DNA of 64,000 nucleotides from the NCBI GenBank assembly GCA_963768165.1, contig CAVYHJ010000028.1:496001-560000 (forward strand), given 5' to 3'. A program made the translations under genes and the position numbers. Shown one piece after another: positions 17,064 through 24,843 of the stretch; the stretch's first letter is position 1; each line of letters begins with the position of its first letter. The notes beneath the pieces were generated by a model that did no database searches, was not told the DNA's origin, and saw only the letters and a list, made by a program, of their open reading frames with translations. This DNA is from CAVYHJ01 sp963768165 [NCBI: uncultured bacterium] (GTDB lineage: Bacteria > UBP4 > UBA4092).

Positions 17064-18782
17064 ATGAACCGACGTTTACCCGTTTTAAGTATAGTAAGTA
17101 TGATAATGATTGTCGCACTAGCGGCATTTTCTCTGGCGCAATCTCCGCCCAATTATGCCAATTTACCAGCGGTAAAGTTGTTCATAGGAGATACGACCGA
17201 TTCGCTATTTAGTTTGGAAGATTATAATACTGGAGGTGCTGCGACCACGGGGTCTTGGGCGATTACCGGTAATTTTGCCGGGTTGGCCGGTTTGAATGGT
17301 AGTACTGTAACCCAAGCCACCTACGGTTCTCCAACCGTTGGATCCAATTCATTTCAAGCCGCCAATGCAGGCGGACTCTCCAATATCGCTTCTAATACTG
17401 TGAAATATTCTACCTACAAGATTAATAAGCTCCCGATCGTTGGTTTAACTGTAGGCTCTTCCTATACTTTGAATCTTACCGGTTATACCAATAGTGTGTC
17501 AGGACCGGCCATACCGGTAAGCTATAACACCCTTTCGGCATTAAGTGTTGATAATTACTCGAATGTTACCGCTTCATGGAGTGGTAATACCGCTATTGTA
17601 ATTACGGCATTACAAGCATTTTCTGATGCAGCACATGTATATGTGACAGCTTCTCCCAGTGCAACCCCACCCTATGACGGGGATTTGGATATGGAAGATG
17701 TGCAAGTGTATACCAACCTGTTAACCAGCGGTACTTTTAGCACTGCCAATGATACAGCAGTCTGGTCCCCGATGGAAATCCCGCCGGGTAGGTCTACGCT
17801 GGCCACGCAACAATGGATGCAGAGTTATACAGATTCTGCAGGAACCCAAGCACAGGGCGTATGGAAATTCACCTTTGCGGATGCCAATGGCGGTGTGAAA
17901 TCAACTCCCAATACGGCTCATTGGATTAGCATAGCCAATGGGGAATGGTATATTTACAGGATACACTTAGTGGCCGATACTCCTAATAACACTCATCTGG
18001 CCTGCTTATATTGCTATACCAATCTTCCGGGGAGTGGAACGCAAACGGATATAGTCGGGAACGTATTATTTGGGGTACCGACGGTGTGGACGTGGCAGGA
18101 AGCCCCCTTACTGGCACATGGCAGTAGTACCACGGGTTATCCACAATTCCAATTCAAGGCGAATGGGGCAGGCAGTATCTATGTAGATGAGATCCAAATT
18201 ATCAATGCCACTCCGGAATTAATGCAAGCGCGCAGCAACACCCATTCCCATTATCTCTATGGCCAATTTACTACGGGGAATGACACGACGGGCTGGGGAC
18301 AGGAATTGTATTTTGGTGCAGTAAGCGCACCGAGCATCACGGTGAATAATGGGTTGGTCTTAAACTTTGCGGGAGCGGCACCTGGGTCCTCGGGTCAGGA
18401 AGGGATAAAATGGACCGCGAACAATGGAGTACAAGGACCGTTGCATGCGTATTCCTTCCCGGACAACGTAGGTCATCAAGTCGGTACCCAGTTGACGTTA
18501 AGTATCGTATCTGGCAATTTCAACACTTTGGGAATTGTCTTGGTAGCGGCGTATGGAACCGCGACGGCGGGGGATCAAGATATTGATAACCTAATAGCCG
18601 CGGCGGGTGTTGGAGTCTTGGTGAGTGGAAATTACTATGCCATAGGCGAGGCGCAATATCCTTACGCTCAGGGCCAATTTGGGTTACGCAGTGATGCGGG
18701 AGGTATTTTAGAGGTCAATAACGTGGATGTGAATGTGGATAATGACGATCCATTCTATGGCGATGGTACCTTATTCCCATAA
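17064..18782 (+). CDS. Secreted protein consisting of the conserved C-terminal module of the giant PKD proteins
   Basis: The 572-residue product has a signal peptide (about residues 1-25, ending LAQ). The rest aligns by eye over its length with the C-terminal ~550 residues of the proteins at 39150, 43363 and 52589. Shared landmarks are an Ig/cadherin-like start (LPAVKLFIGDTTDSLFSLED), YSTYKINKLPIVGL, the WSGNTAIVITAL strand, a jelly-roll-like part with TVWTWQEAPLLAHG and SIYVDEIQIINATP, TTGWGQELYFGA, LGIVLVAAYG, and the acidic end NVDVNVDNDDPFYGDGTLFP. The YVDEIQI strand recalls carbohydrate-binding jelly rolls. Two promoters, a strong ribosome site and a strong terminator suggest high expression as a single gene. 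I infer a structural surface protein; the biochemical function is not known. Confidence 0.7.
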   Translation: MNRRLPVLSIVSMIMIVALAAFSLAQSPPNYANLPAVKLFIGDTTDSLFSLEDYNTGGAATTGSWAITGNFAGLAGLNGSTVTQATYGSPTVGSNSFQAANAGGLSNIASNTVKYSTYKINKLPIVGLTVGSSYTLNLTGYTNSVSGPAIPVSYNTLSALSVDNYSNVTASWSGNTAIVITALQAFSDAAHVYVTASPSATPPYDGDLDMEDVQVYTNLLTSGTFSTANDTAVWSPMEIPPGRSTLATQQWMQSYTDSAGTQAQGVWKFTFADANGGVKSTPNTAHWISIANGEWYIYRIHLVADTPNNTHLACLYCYTNLPGSGTQTDIVGNVLFGVPTVWTWQEAPLLAHGSSTTGYPQFQFKANGAGSIYVDEIQIINATPELMQARSNTHSHYLYGQFTTGNDTTGWGQELYFGAVSAPSITVNNGLVLNFAGAAPGSSGQEGIKWTANNGVQGPLHAYSFPDNVGHQVGTQLTLSIVSGNFNTLGIVLVAAYGTATAGDQDIDNLIAAAGVGVLVSGNYYAIGEAQYPYAQGQFGLRSDAGGILEVNNVDVNVDNDDPFYGDGTLFP

Positions 18783-18801
18783 TTTATTTGAAATAAAACG
18801 T

Positions 18802-18840
18802 AAAGGCGGATGGTGCAGACGCACCATCCGCCTTTTTTTT
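18802..18840 (+). terminator. Strong rho-independent terminator after the secreted module gene
   Basis: AAAGGCGGATGGTGC (18802-18816) and its exact complement (18821-18835) form a 15-bp stem around the loop AGAC, followed by eight T in all. Confidence 0.92.
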
Positions 18841-18915
18841 GGTTAATTACGAAGAATGTGTTCTTGGAACATAGTATTGATTTGTTGGGTTGTAAAATCT
18901 GTAGAATTTACTGAA

Positions 18916-19365
18916 TTACCGGATTTCAATAGGAACCACGCGGGTTCGGGATCCAGAGGCTTTAGGAATGGTAATAATTAGAAATCCGTTATTATAGGTG
19001 GCTTTGGTACCTTGAGGATTGACCTTGTGGGATAACCGGACGACCCGTTCAAACGCGCCATAATGGATTTCAACTTGATGATAATGAGTTGGCTTTTTGG
19101 CGATATCTTCTTTTCTTATTCCCCGGATGATTAAATCATACGCAACCCATTCAATACTGACCACATCCGGAGAAACTCCCGCAATCTCTAGTTTAATAAT
19201 AAAATACGTGGCATTTTCATAAATATCGGTGGGTGGGTTAAAAACTCGATTGGGCCGCAGGATAGCTATATTTTTCCCCGTCATTAAATTTTCAAACAAT
19301 TCGGAAAAGCCGGAATCTTCGGGAGGGTGGGTTTTCGGATTGGAATATATGATTTTTAACGCCAT
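18916..19365 (-). CDS. Hsp20 / alpha-crystallin small heat-shock protein
   Basis: The 149-residue product has an alpha-crystallin domain from about residue 45 to 145: NPPTDIYENATYFIIKLEIA, GVSPDVVSIEWVAYDLIIRG, then HQVEIHYGAFERVVRLSHKV and NNGFLIITIPKA. The usual core A-x-x-x-n-GvL is present as YNNGFLIITIP, with F in place of V and an L two residues on. Small heat-shock proteins hold unfolding proteins in oligomers in the cytoplasm. The C-terminal I-x-I anchor is represented by VVPIEIR. A perfect hairpin sits 52-86 bases upstream of the start (separate entry). Confidence 0.9.
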   Translation of the reverse strand: MALKIIYSNPKTHPPEDSGFSELFENLMTGKNIAILRPNRVFNPPTDIYENATYFIIKLEIAGVSPDVVSIEWVAYDLIIRGIRKEDIAKKPTHYHQVEIHYGAFERVVRLSHKVNPQGTKATYNNGFLIITIPKASGSRTRVVPIEIR

Positions 19366-19416
19366 ATCATAAAAACCATGCTATTTCGCTAAGATTCATC
19401 AACCCTACTCTAATAT

Positions 19417-19451
19417 AAAGAGGAGTATGAGTCAACCCCATACTCCTCTTT
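19417..19451. repeat. 13-bp perfect inverted repeat upstream of hsp20
   Basis: AAAGAGGAGTATG (19417-19429) and CATACTCCTCTTT (19439-19451) surround a 9-base loop. It lies between the upstream lipoprotein gene's terminator and the hsp20 start. No T-run follows in either direction beyond TTTAT, so it may be a weak terminator, an operator, or part of the hsp20 leader. It does not match the CIRCE sequence. Confidence 0.6.
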
Positions 19452-19469
19452 ATAAGGGAATTATATATT

Positions 19470-19518
19470 ATAAAAATAAAAACAAACGTCCCGTTCTACA
19501 GTGTGGATGAACGGGACG
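19470..19518 (-). terminator. Rho-independent terminator of the lipoprotein gene
   Basis: On the minus strand CGTCCCGTTC pairs with GAACGGGACG (19518-19509 and 19496-19487) and is followed by TTTGTTTTTATTTTTATA. A second 18-base palindrome, GTTTGGTTGCAACCAAAC (19519-19536), sits between the stop codon and this hairpin. Confidence 0.8.
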
Positions 19519-19539
19519 GTTTGGTTGCAACCAAACAGC

Positions 19540-19863
19540 TTATGATTGTGGTTTTGCTGATGCTGGTTTTTTCTTTTTTGTTTTTGTCGCCTTGGTCGTA
19601 TCTGCTGACGGAGCGGCTGTACTGCTGGCCGACACGGTCGTATCTGTAGTCATTGCCGTACTGCTGGCTGACATGGTCGTATCTGTAGTCATTGCCGTAC
19701 TGCTGGCCGACATGGTTGTATCCGTTGTGGCTGGTGCGGCTGGCGTTGCCGGTGCTTCAGTTGCTGGTGGGGCTTGCTGTTGCGAGCATCCAACTACTAT
19801 AAAGGCTGTGACACCAATGACTAACCCGCATACCAAACCTCTTTTCATCCATTTCGTTAACAT
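19540..19863 (-). CDS. Small lipoprotein with 13-residue tandem repeats
   Basis: The 107-residue product has a lipoprotein signal with lipobox VVGC (about residues 22-25 region, VGCSQQQAPP). It continues with a PAT-rich segment, then the unit TTDTTMSASSTAM about three times, and a lysine-rich end (TKATKTKKKKPASAKPQS). The low-complexity Thr/Ser/Ala body followed by a basic tail suggests a flexible tether from the membrane that binds an acidic polymer or peptidoglycan, which is inference. The repeat is a 39-bp tandem array at DNA level. A matching open frame on the opposite strand is a shadow of the repeat. Its own terminator follows. Confidence 0.7.
   Translation of the reverse strand: MLTKWMKRGLVCGLVIGVTAFIVVGCSQQQAPPATEAPATPAAPATTDTTMSASSTAMTTDTTMSASSTAMTTDTTVSASSTAAPSADTTKATKTKKKKPASAKPQS
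19619..19735 (-). repeat. Three 39-bp tandem repeats inside the lipoprotein gene
   Basis: Copies begin at 19619, 19658 and 19697, each starting GTACTGCTGGC on the plus strand. The first two differ at two positions; the third diverges at its right end. Copy number is likely to vary between strains. Confidence 0.85.
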
Positions 19864-20080
19864 CTTGTTCTACACCCCCTTTCTTAATATAGAATATATT
19901 AATTCATCAAATCGTGATATTTCATTGAAATCGGCTAGTTCTTGAATATCCGTATTCGCATTAAACTATAGGGAAAGATGTACTTTTTGTCAAGTAGAGC
20001 TAGACCTATCTCTTGGTAAAGGACGGTCCGAAGAGTTCGCAAGTATTGGGGGGACATTTTAACCGGGGACTCTTTGATAC

Positions 20081-20110
20081 TTGACAATTGAAAATAAGGT
20101 TCATTATAAT
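20081..20110 (+). promoter_or_regulatory. Perfect-consensus sigma-70 promoter of the outer-membrane protein gene
   Basis: TTGACA (20081-20086) and TATAAT (20105-20110) with an 18-base spacer, both exact. Transcript start is predicted near 20117, about 270 bases before the start codon. Confidence 0.85.
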
Positions 20111-20116
20111 ATACAC

Positions 20117-20386
20117 GTCTGTGAAATGGGGAAAGTGTCTCCAACGCGAGTTGGAGACAAAAACGAGTTGGTTGCAGATAACTGCATTAACTTGTTTTTC
20201 CTCATTGTCCTGACCAGGATCTTTAATTTGGCGCAGAAGGAGGTGCTCCCCCGAGAGCCGCGAAGACTGGGTCGGACGATAAGTTACAGACCTTGAAAAT
20301 AAAAAGTATATCTATGAGAGTTTTGGTGGAGTGAAATGTCACCAAACCCCTCAAGATAAATATAATTTCCTTAAGGGGGAAATATA
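20117..20386 (+). ncRNA. Long structured 5' leader / possible attenuator RNA
   Basis: Three structures are visible in order. GTCTCCAAC (20137-20145) pairs with GTTGGAGAC (20150-20158) around a GCGA (GNRA) tetraloop. AAACGAGTT (20161-20169) pairs with AACTTGTTT (20189-20197), with an inner TGCAG/CTGCA helix, followed by a T-run to 20199, so it looks like a terminator. GTCC-T-GACC (20207-20215) pairs with GGTCGGAC (20270-20277) and encloses GGC/GCC and GGAG/CTCC helices. Finally ATTTCC (20365-20370) can pair with GGGAAAT over the ribosome site GGGGGA at 20375-20380. I could not match it to a known riboswitch by eye. Confidence 0.5.
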
Positions 20387-21658
20387 ATGAAAAAAATGTT
20401 AATTCTTGCCGTAGCGGCAATGCTCGTTCTGAGTGTTGCAGCGATAGCGGCAACTGATAGTATCACTTGGGGTGGTTCCATCCAAGGTGAAGGTCTTTGG
20501 GAATTTAAAGACTCAGCTCCTGATGTTCATGGAATCCAATCCGAAATTTATTTATGGGCCAGTGCCGACTTGGCGGATAACGTCATGGCGAAAGTTGAAT
20601 TGAAATATGAAAACTTTTATGGCTCGACACCAGTAGCAAACAATGGATTGACTGGTGCAGGAATAACCGGTGGAAACGTCAATTTATACCAAGGGTATGT
20701 AAAACTTGGCAAAATGTACGATTCTCCAGTGAGTGTAGTAATCGGTCGTTGGGTCAATGAAAAAGCCAATGATCAAGGAATGACCGATGCCGGTAACCGT
20801 AGTAATTTAATACCGTACTATGGTGAAGGTTTCATCATTAACAACAACGGTCCCGTGGACGGTGGAAAATTGACCTATGACGGAGACAAATGGTGGGTTG
20901 ACTTGCTCTGGAACAAAATCACCCAAGATCCTACTCACTTGAATAATGACAATACCTTATATGGTGCCTATGGCGAATATAAAGGTATCGAAAATCAAAC
21001 TATTGATGCCTACTTGTTATGGAATGACGGTGCCGATAGTCCTGCCGCAGATCAGATATTTATTATTGGTGCGCGCGGTGATGGAAAAATTACACCGGTT
21101 GAAGGTTTAGGTTATAAGGCAGAACTTGCCTGGACCAATACACATAACTCCGGTGCACCCACAGATTACAACGGCTTTGGCGGATACGGTGGAGTGAACT
21201 ATACATTCACCAATGTTCAATATAGTCCGTGTGTCCGTGGAAACTTATATTATTTGGAACACAACTATGCGACCTTAGGTCATGTGGATCAATATGACTT
21301 AGGCGAAAGCGGTTATGGTCAGGTCATTGACCAGGGTTCCAACTTGAACGCCTCTAACAATGGTTCCGTAGGCGGTCATGGATTCTACTTTGTCAATTTA
21401 GGCGCGACCATCAAACCGATGGAAAAAGTGGCTATTGACGGTGATTACTATCACTACAATAACGCATGGGGTAACAGCGTTTTGGGTCATGAAGTGGATT
21501 TACGTCTCTCTTATCAATACAGTGAGAACGTAGCCGCAGAATTGATCGGTGGTTACTTCTTGGCTCCAGGAAACCCGACAGGTTTAGCCAGTTCAATAGG
21601 ATTAGGCTTCCCCGGCGATGCGTTCCTAGTCAAAGGTGGACTCAAAGTTACCTTCTAA
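20387..21658 (+). CDS. Outer-membrane beta-barrel (porin-like) protein
   Basis: The 423-residue product has a signal peptide (MKKMLILAVAAMLVLSVAAIA, cut near residue 22). The mature part alternates polar and aromatic residues in short strands (for example SEIYLWASADLADNVMAKVE, YQGYVKLGKM, AELAWTNTHNSG, HEVDLRLSYQYSENVAAELI) and ends KGGLKVTF. A C-terminal Phe preceded by alternating hydrophobics is the BAM recognition signal of outer-membrane barrels. The sequence does not identify a substrate. It is a single gene behind a perfect promoter and a 270-base structured leader, closed by a strong terminator, so I expect an abundant, post-transcriptionally regulated protein. Confidence 0.8.
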   Translation: MKKMLILAVAAMLVLSVAAIAATDSITWGGSIQGEGLWEFKDSAPDVHGIQSEIYLWASADLADNVMAKVELKYENFYGSTPVANNGLTGAGITGGNVNLYQGYVKLGKMYDSPVSVVIGRWVNEKANDQGMTDAGNRSNLIPYYGEGFIINNNGPVDGGKLTYDGDKWWVDLLWNKITQDPTHLNNDNTLYGAYGEYKGIENQTIDAYLLWNDGADSPAADQIFIIGARGDGKITPVEGLGYKAELAWTNTHNSGAPTDYNGFGGYGGVNYTFTNVQYSPCVRGNLYYLEHNYATLGHVDQYDLGESGYGQVIDQGSNLNASNNGSVGGHGFYFVNLGATIKPMEKVAIDGDYYHYNNAWGNSVLGHEVDLRLSYQYSENVAAELIGGYFLAPGNPTGLASSIGLGFPGDAFLVKGGLKVTF

Positions 21659-21695
21659 TTATTGACGAAAATTATTTTCGTTCATTACTATTACT

Positions 21696-21732
21696 CCCGT
21701 ATCCCCGATTTACCGGGGATACGGGTTTTTTT
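21696..21732 (+). terminator. Rho-independent terminator of the outer-membrane protein gene
   Basis: CCCGTATCCCCG (21696-21707) pairs exactly with CGGGGATACGGG (21714-21725), followed by seven T. Confidence 0.92.
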
Positions 21733-21794
21733 ATTGATGACGATATTGTTTTGGAAAATTGTCTTTCATGTTCTATGATAAACTGATTTAATTT

Positions 21795-22661
21795 ATGCTT
21801 TCTATTTTATTGAAAATATTATGCGGTATAGTCCGAATTCTTCCCTATCGTTTATGCGAGACACTAGCGAGAATTCTGGGATTACTATTATTTTCAATCG
21901 TTCGCATCCGCCGGGATGTGGTCATGGATAATCTCCAAAAAACACTGGGGTCCCAATATACTGAAAAAGAATTACTGTCCATTGCCCACCGGACGTATAA
22001 TCATTACGCTTTGACTCTTTTAGAATTTATTCGCATGCCGGTCAAATCAAAAGAAGCATTGAAAAACTCCATGCGTGTTACCGGTATGGATAATGCGTAT
22101 TCGGCGTATAATCAAAACCATGGAGTAATTTTTGCTTCAGGACATATCGGATGCTGGGAAATGGGAGTTGCGGCGATTACCTGCTATGGATATGGCATAT
22201 CCGTATATGCTCGTCCCGCACATAATCAAGCGGTCAACAACCTGGTTAATTCCATCCGTGAATCCTATGGAGTTCGTATCATCAGCACACGTTTTTCCTT
22301 GCGGGATATCATTCAGGAACTCAAAAACAAAAATATTGTCGGAATGTTATTTGACCATGACGCCGGGGATAATGGAGTCTTCGTTCATTTCATGGGTCGG
22401 CCAGCCAGCACCTATAAAGGTCCGGTCTTCTCCGCTTGTAAAGCCGGAAGTCCCGTATTACCGGCATTTGCGTTTCATGGGGCAGGAGAAACCTATGAGG
22501 TATATATCCATCCGCCCATTTATCCCGAAGCAAGTAACCCTTTGGATAAGGAAATTGAACGAATAACCCAGGAATTGGCGACTATTTTAGAAACTTATGT
22601 TCATAAATATCCAGAGCAATATTTCTGGTTTCACAAACGTTGGCAAACGATGGAAAAATAA
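21795..22661 (+). CDS. LpxL/HtrB-like lipid A biosynthesis acyltransferase
   Basis: The 288-residue protein has an N-terminal hydrophobic helix and the LpxL/HtrB family layout: VRIRRDVVMDNLQKTLG near residue 36, then the catalytic H117-x4-E122 in FASGHIGCWEMGVAA. Later come GMLFDHDAGDNGVFVHFMGR and the closing YFWFHKRW. These enzymes add a secondary acyl chain to the lipid A precursor at the inner face of the cytoplasmic membrane. Length is slightly short but usual for the family outside Proteobacteria. It starts a three-gene cluster with two glycosyltransferases with spacings of 10 and 1 bases. Confidence 0.85.
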   Translation: MLSILLKILCGIVRILPYRLCETLARILGLLLFSIVRIRRDVVMDNLQKTLGSQYTEKELLSIAHRTYNHYALTLLEFIRMPVKSKEALKNSMRVTGMDNAYSAYNQNHGVIFASGHIGCWEMGVAAITCYGYGISVYARPAHNQAVNNLVNSIRESYGVRIISTRFSLRDIIQELKNKNIVGMLFDHDAGDNGVFVHFMGRPASTYKGPVFSACKAGSPVLPAFAFHGAGETYEVYIHPPIYPEASNPLDKEIERITQELATILETYVHKYPEQYFWFHKRWQTMEK

Positions 22662-22671
22662 TTTTATATTT

Positions 22672-23709
22672 ATGACCTACTCAAAAATTTTAATGGTCAG
22701 AATGAGTTCGTTGGGGGATATAATTATGACCCTGCCATGTTTGTCCGTGTTACGGTCATCTTATCCATCCGCCCATATCAGCTGGTTGGTGAATCAAAGT
22801 TATGCGCCGTTATTGCAGGAAAATCCATTATTAAATGAGGTTATTCCTTTTGACCGAAAACATTATTCCAACCCATTGAATTGCCTTGGAATAAGAGGGG
22901 TGATGCGTAATCTTCGTAATCAGAAATTCGATTTGGCGATTGATTTCCAGGGATTATTCAAGAGTGCCTTTTTCGCTTACGCGACCCGCGCTCCTGTCCG
23001 TGTCGGGTCAAATGAAAATCGGGAATGGAGCGCCATGTTCTACACCCATCGGGTGAATATTCGTAGAGAGGAATATCATGGAGTAGATTGGCAATTACAA
23101 TTTCTCAAAGATATTCCCAGCATTCAATTGCCGCAAGAAATTCCTGTAAACTTTTCATTTCCTGATTTTACCTTTGCTCAAGATTCTTTGGCCAGTAAAT
23201 TGCGTAAAGCGGGATTAAAAGAAAAGCAATCTTATGTCACCATTGCACCGGGAGCACGATGGATAACCAAAGAATGGCTCCCGGAAAGATTTGCGGAATT
23301 GATTGACCGGATTGCCAAAGAGCGTAATCTTCCTTCAGTATTAATCGGAGGTAATGAAGATTTTGATAAGGGAGGTTTCATTACATCGAGTGCAAAAACA
23401 AAACCTATAAATATGATTGGTAAAACCAGTCTTCCGGAACTTGCACTTCTTTTAAAACAAGCCAAAGTTTTGGTTACTAACGATACCGGTCCGATGCATT
23501 TGGCGTATGCCTTGGGCACACCAGTTATTGCCATTCATGGTCCCACTAATCCCAAATTGACAGGACCCTATGGGATTCAGTACAATGTCATCAAAATGGA
23601 TGTCCCGTGTGGTCCTTGTTTCAAAAAAAAGTGTCCGGGATACGGGCTTGTTTGCATGACAAATATAACCATCGATATGGTTTATTCGAAAGTTTTAAAT
23701 TATTTATAA
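22672..23709 (+). CDS. Glycosyltransferase family 9 (heptosyltransferase-like)
   Basis: I take ATG 22672 as the start: it lies 10 bases after the previous stop and gives the family's usual opening KILMVRMSSLGDIIMTLP. The upstream open frame overlaps the acyltransferase. The 345-residue product shows the GT9 features IDFQGLFKSAF around residue 90, VTIAPGARWITKEWLPERF around 190 and TNDTGPMHLAYALGTPVIAI around 270. GT9 enzymes add heptose or related sugars from ADP-activated donors to the lipopolysaccharide core. The exact sugar cannot be told. Several Cys near the end (VPCGPCFKKKCPGYGLVC) are typical of the family. Confidence 0.88.
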   Translation: MTYSKILMVRMSSLGDIIMTLPCLSVLRSSYPSAHISWLVNQSYAPLLQENPLLNEVIPFDRKHYSNPLNCLGIRGVMRNLRNQKFDLAIDFQGLFKSAFFAYATRAPVRVGSNENREWSAMFYTHRVNIRREEYHGVDWQLQFLKDIPSIQLPQEIPVNFSFPDFTFAQDSLASKLRKAGLKEKQSYVTIAPGARWITKEWLPERFAELIDRIAKERNLPSVLIGGNEDFDKGGFITSSAKTKPINMIGKTSLPELALLLKQAKVLVTNDTGPMHLAYALGTPVIAIHGPTNPKLTGPYGIQYNVIKMDVPCGPCFKKKCPGYGLVCMTNITIDMVYSKVLNYL

Positions 23710-23710
23710 T

Positions 23711-24790
23711 ATGAACATATTGTTATTAAACGCCGGATTAAGTTGGGGTGGTGTGGAATCTCAAGCACTGGTATTGGCACAAGCACTTCGTAAAAACGGG
23801 CACACCGTCATCGTGGGATGTTCGCGCGAAGGATATGTCAAAGATAAGGCGGAGAAACTGGGATTTGTCGTCACAGAACTAACAGTTCTCAAATCTTGGA
23901 ATATTATTGCCCTGCTGAAAATAATCAAAATTGTTATTAAAGAAAAAATTGATGTTGTCTTTGTCAGCCTTGGAAAAGAATATTGGATTGCGGCGGTCGC
24001 CGCCAAATTATCTGGACGAAAACTGATCATTGTCCGACATTTATTGTACAAATTGAATAAACATACTACATGGTTACTCTCTCATCATGCAGATAAAGTT
24101 CTCGCAGTGAGTAAAGCGGTTAAAGAAGTCATGGTGAGTAGTGGAATATCTGTCGGGGGAATTGAAGTTGTTTATAACGGTATCGTAATGGATAGGTTTT
24201 GTTCCGATGGTACGGAAAAGGACGCTGTGAGAAAAGAATTGGGGATCCCCAAAAATTCTATTGTTATCGGCACGGCGGGAAAACTTCATCTGTATAAAGG
24301 CATGTTGGAGTTGGTCAATGCCCTGGCACGGGTGGTCGTACAACATCCCGATGCGTTTTTGCTTTTTGTCGGAGACGGTTTTTGCCGGTCACAACTGGAA
24401 AAAGAGATACGAAAATTTTCCTTGCAGGATAAAATTCTTATCACGGGTGTGCGAAATGATATGAATCGGATGTATGTTGCAATGGATATTTTCGTACTGG
24501 CCTCCCAAAGTAATGAAGCGTTTGGCATGGTGTTATTAGAAGCCATGGCGTTGAGTAAACCAGTCATTGGAACTCGCGTCGGCGGAATTCCGGAAATTAT
24601 TCGGCATGAGATTAATGGATTATTAATTCCTCCCGCTGACCCGACGGCTCTCGCTGACGCCATATCCAGGTATATTCGTAATCCCGAATTCTTGGAAAAA
24701 ATGGCTCAAGCAGGCCGCAAAACAGTGGAACTGGAGTTTTCCGATGACGTTTTAGGCCAACGATACCAAAAAATATTACAGGAATTATAA
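23711..24790 (+). CDS. Glycosyltransferase family 4
   Basis: The 359-residue protein is a GT-B fold GT4 enzyme. The N-terminal domain starts NILLLNAGLSWGGVESQALV. The C-terminal domain has TAGKLHLYKGMLELVNAL and the donor-binding E-x7-E motif NEAFGMVLLEAMALSKPVIG at about residue 266, followed by TRVGGIPEII. It starts one base after the GT9 stop, so the three genes are one operon, probably building the lipooligosaccharide core after lipid A acylation. A cytoplasmic, membrane-associated role is expected. Confidence 0.88.
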   Translation: MNILLLNAGLSWGGVESQALVLAQALRKNGHTVIVGCSREGYVKDKAEKLGFVVTELTVLKSWNIIALLKIIKIVIKEKIDVVFVSLGKEYWIAAVAAKLSGRKLIIVRHLLYKLNKHTTWLLSHHADKVLAVSKAVKEVMVSSGISVGGIEVVYNGIVMDRFCSDGTEKDAVRKELGIPKNSIVIGTAGKLHLYKGMLELVNALARVVVQHPDAFLLFVGDGFCRSQLEKEIRKFSLQDKILITGVRNDMNRMYVAMDIFVLASQSNEAFGMVLLEAMALSKPVIGTRVGGIPEIIRHEINGLLIPPADPTALADAISRYIRNPEFLEKMAQAGRKTVELEFSDDVLGQRYQKILQEL

Positions 24791-24794
24791 GGAA

Positions 24795-24843
24795 GCATCG
24801 GGAATTTTTGCTCCACCTATTCCCGATGCCACTTTATTTTTTC
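24795..24843 (+). terminator. Terminator between convergent GT4 and GH2 genes
   Basis: GCATCGGGAAT (24795-24805) pairs with ATTCCCGATGC (24819-24829), followed by ACTTTATTTTTTC. The stem can form on both strands; the T-rich tail favours the plus strand and runs into the 3' end of the GH2 gene. Confidence 0.75.

Larger units (their letters stand above)
19864..20386. other. Gene-free interval holding a consensus promoter and long structured leader
   Basis: Left part (to 20080) is unremarkable AT-rich sequence upstream of the minus-strand lipoprotein gene. The right part carries the promoter and leader of the outer-membrane protein gene, described in separate entries. Confidence 0.6.

Noticed and set aside
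19417-19451. CIRCE element upstream of hsp20
   Set aside because: The arms AAAGAGGAGTATG/CATACTCCTCTTT do not match TTAGCACTC-N9-GAGTGCTAA, though arm and loop sizes are similar.
19592-19945. Plus-strand open frame of 117 codons over the lipoprotein repeat
   Set aside because: It is the mirror of the 39-bp repeat; the minus frame has signal peptide, lipobox and its own terminator.
20207-20277. Known riboswitch (c-di-GMP, cobalamin, guanidine and c-di-AMP types were considered)
   Set aside because: The conserved bases of these classes, as I remember them, are not present; only a generic multi-helix fold is supported.
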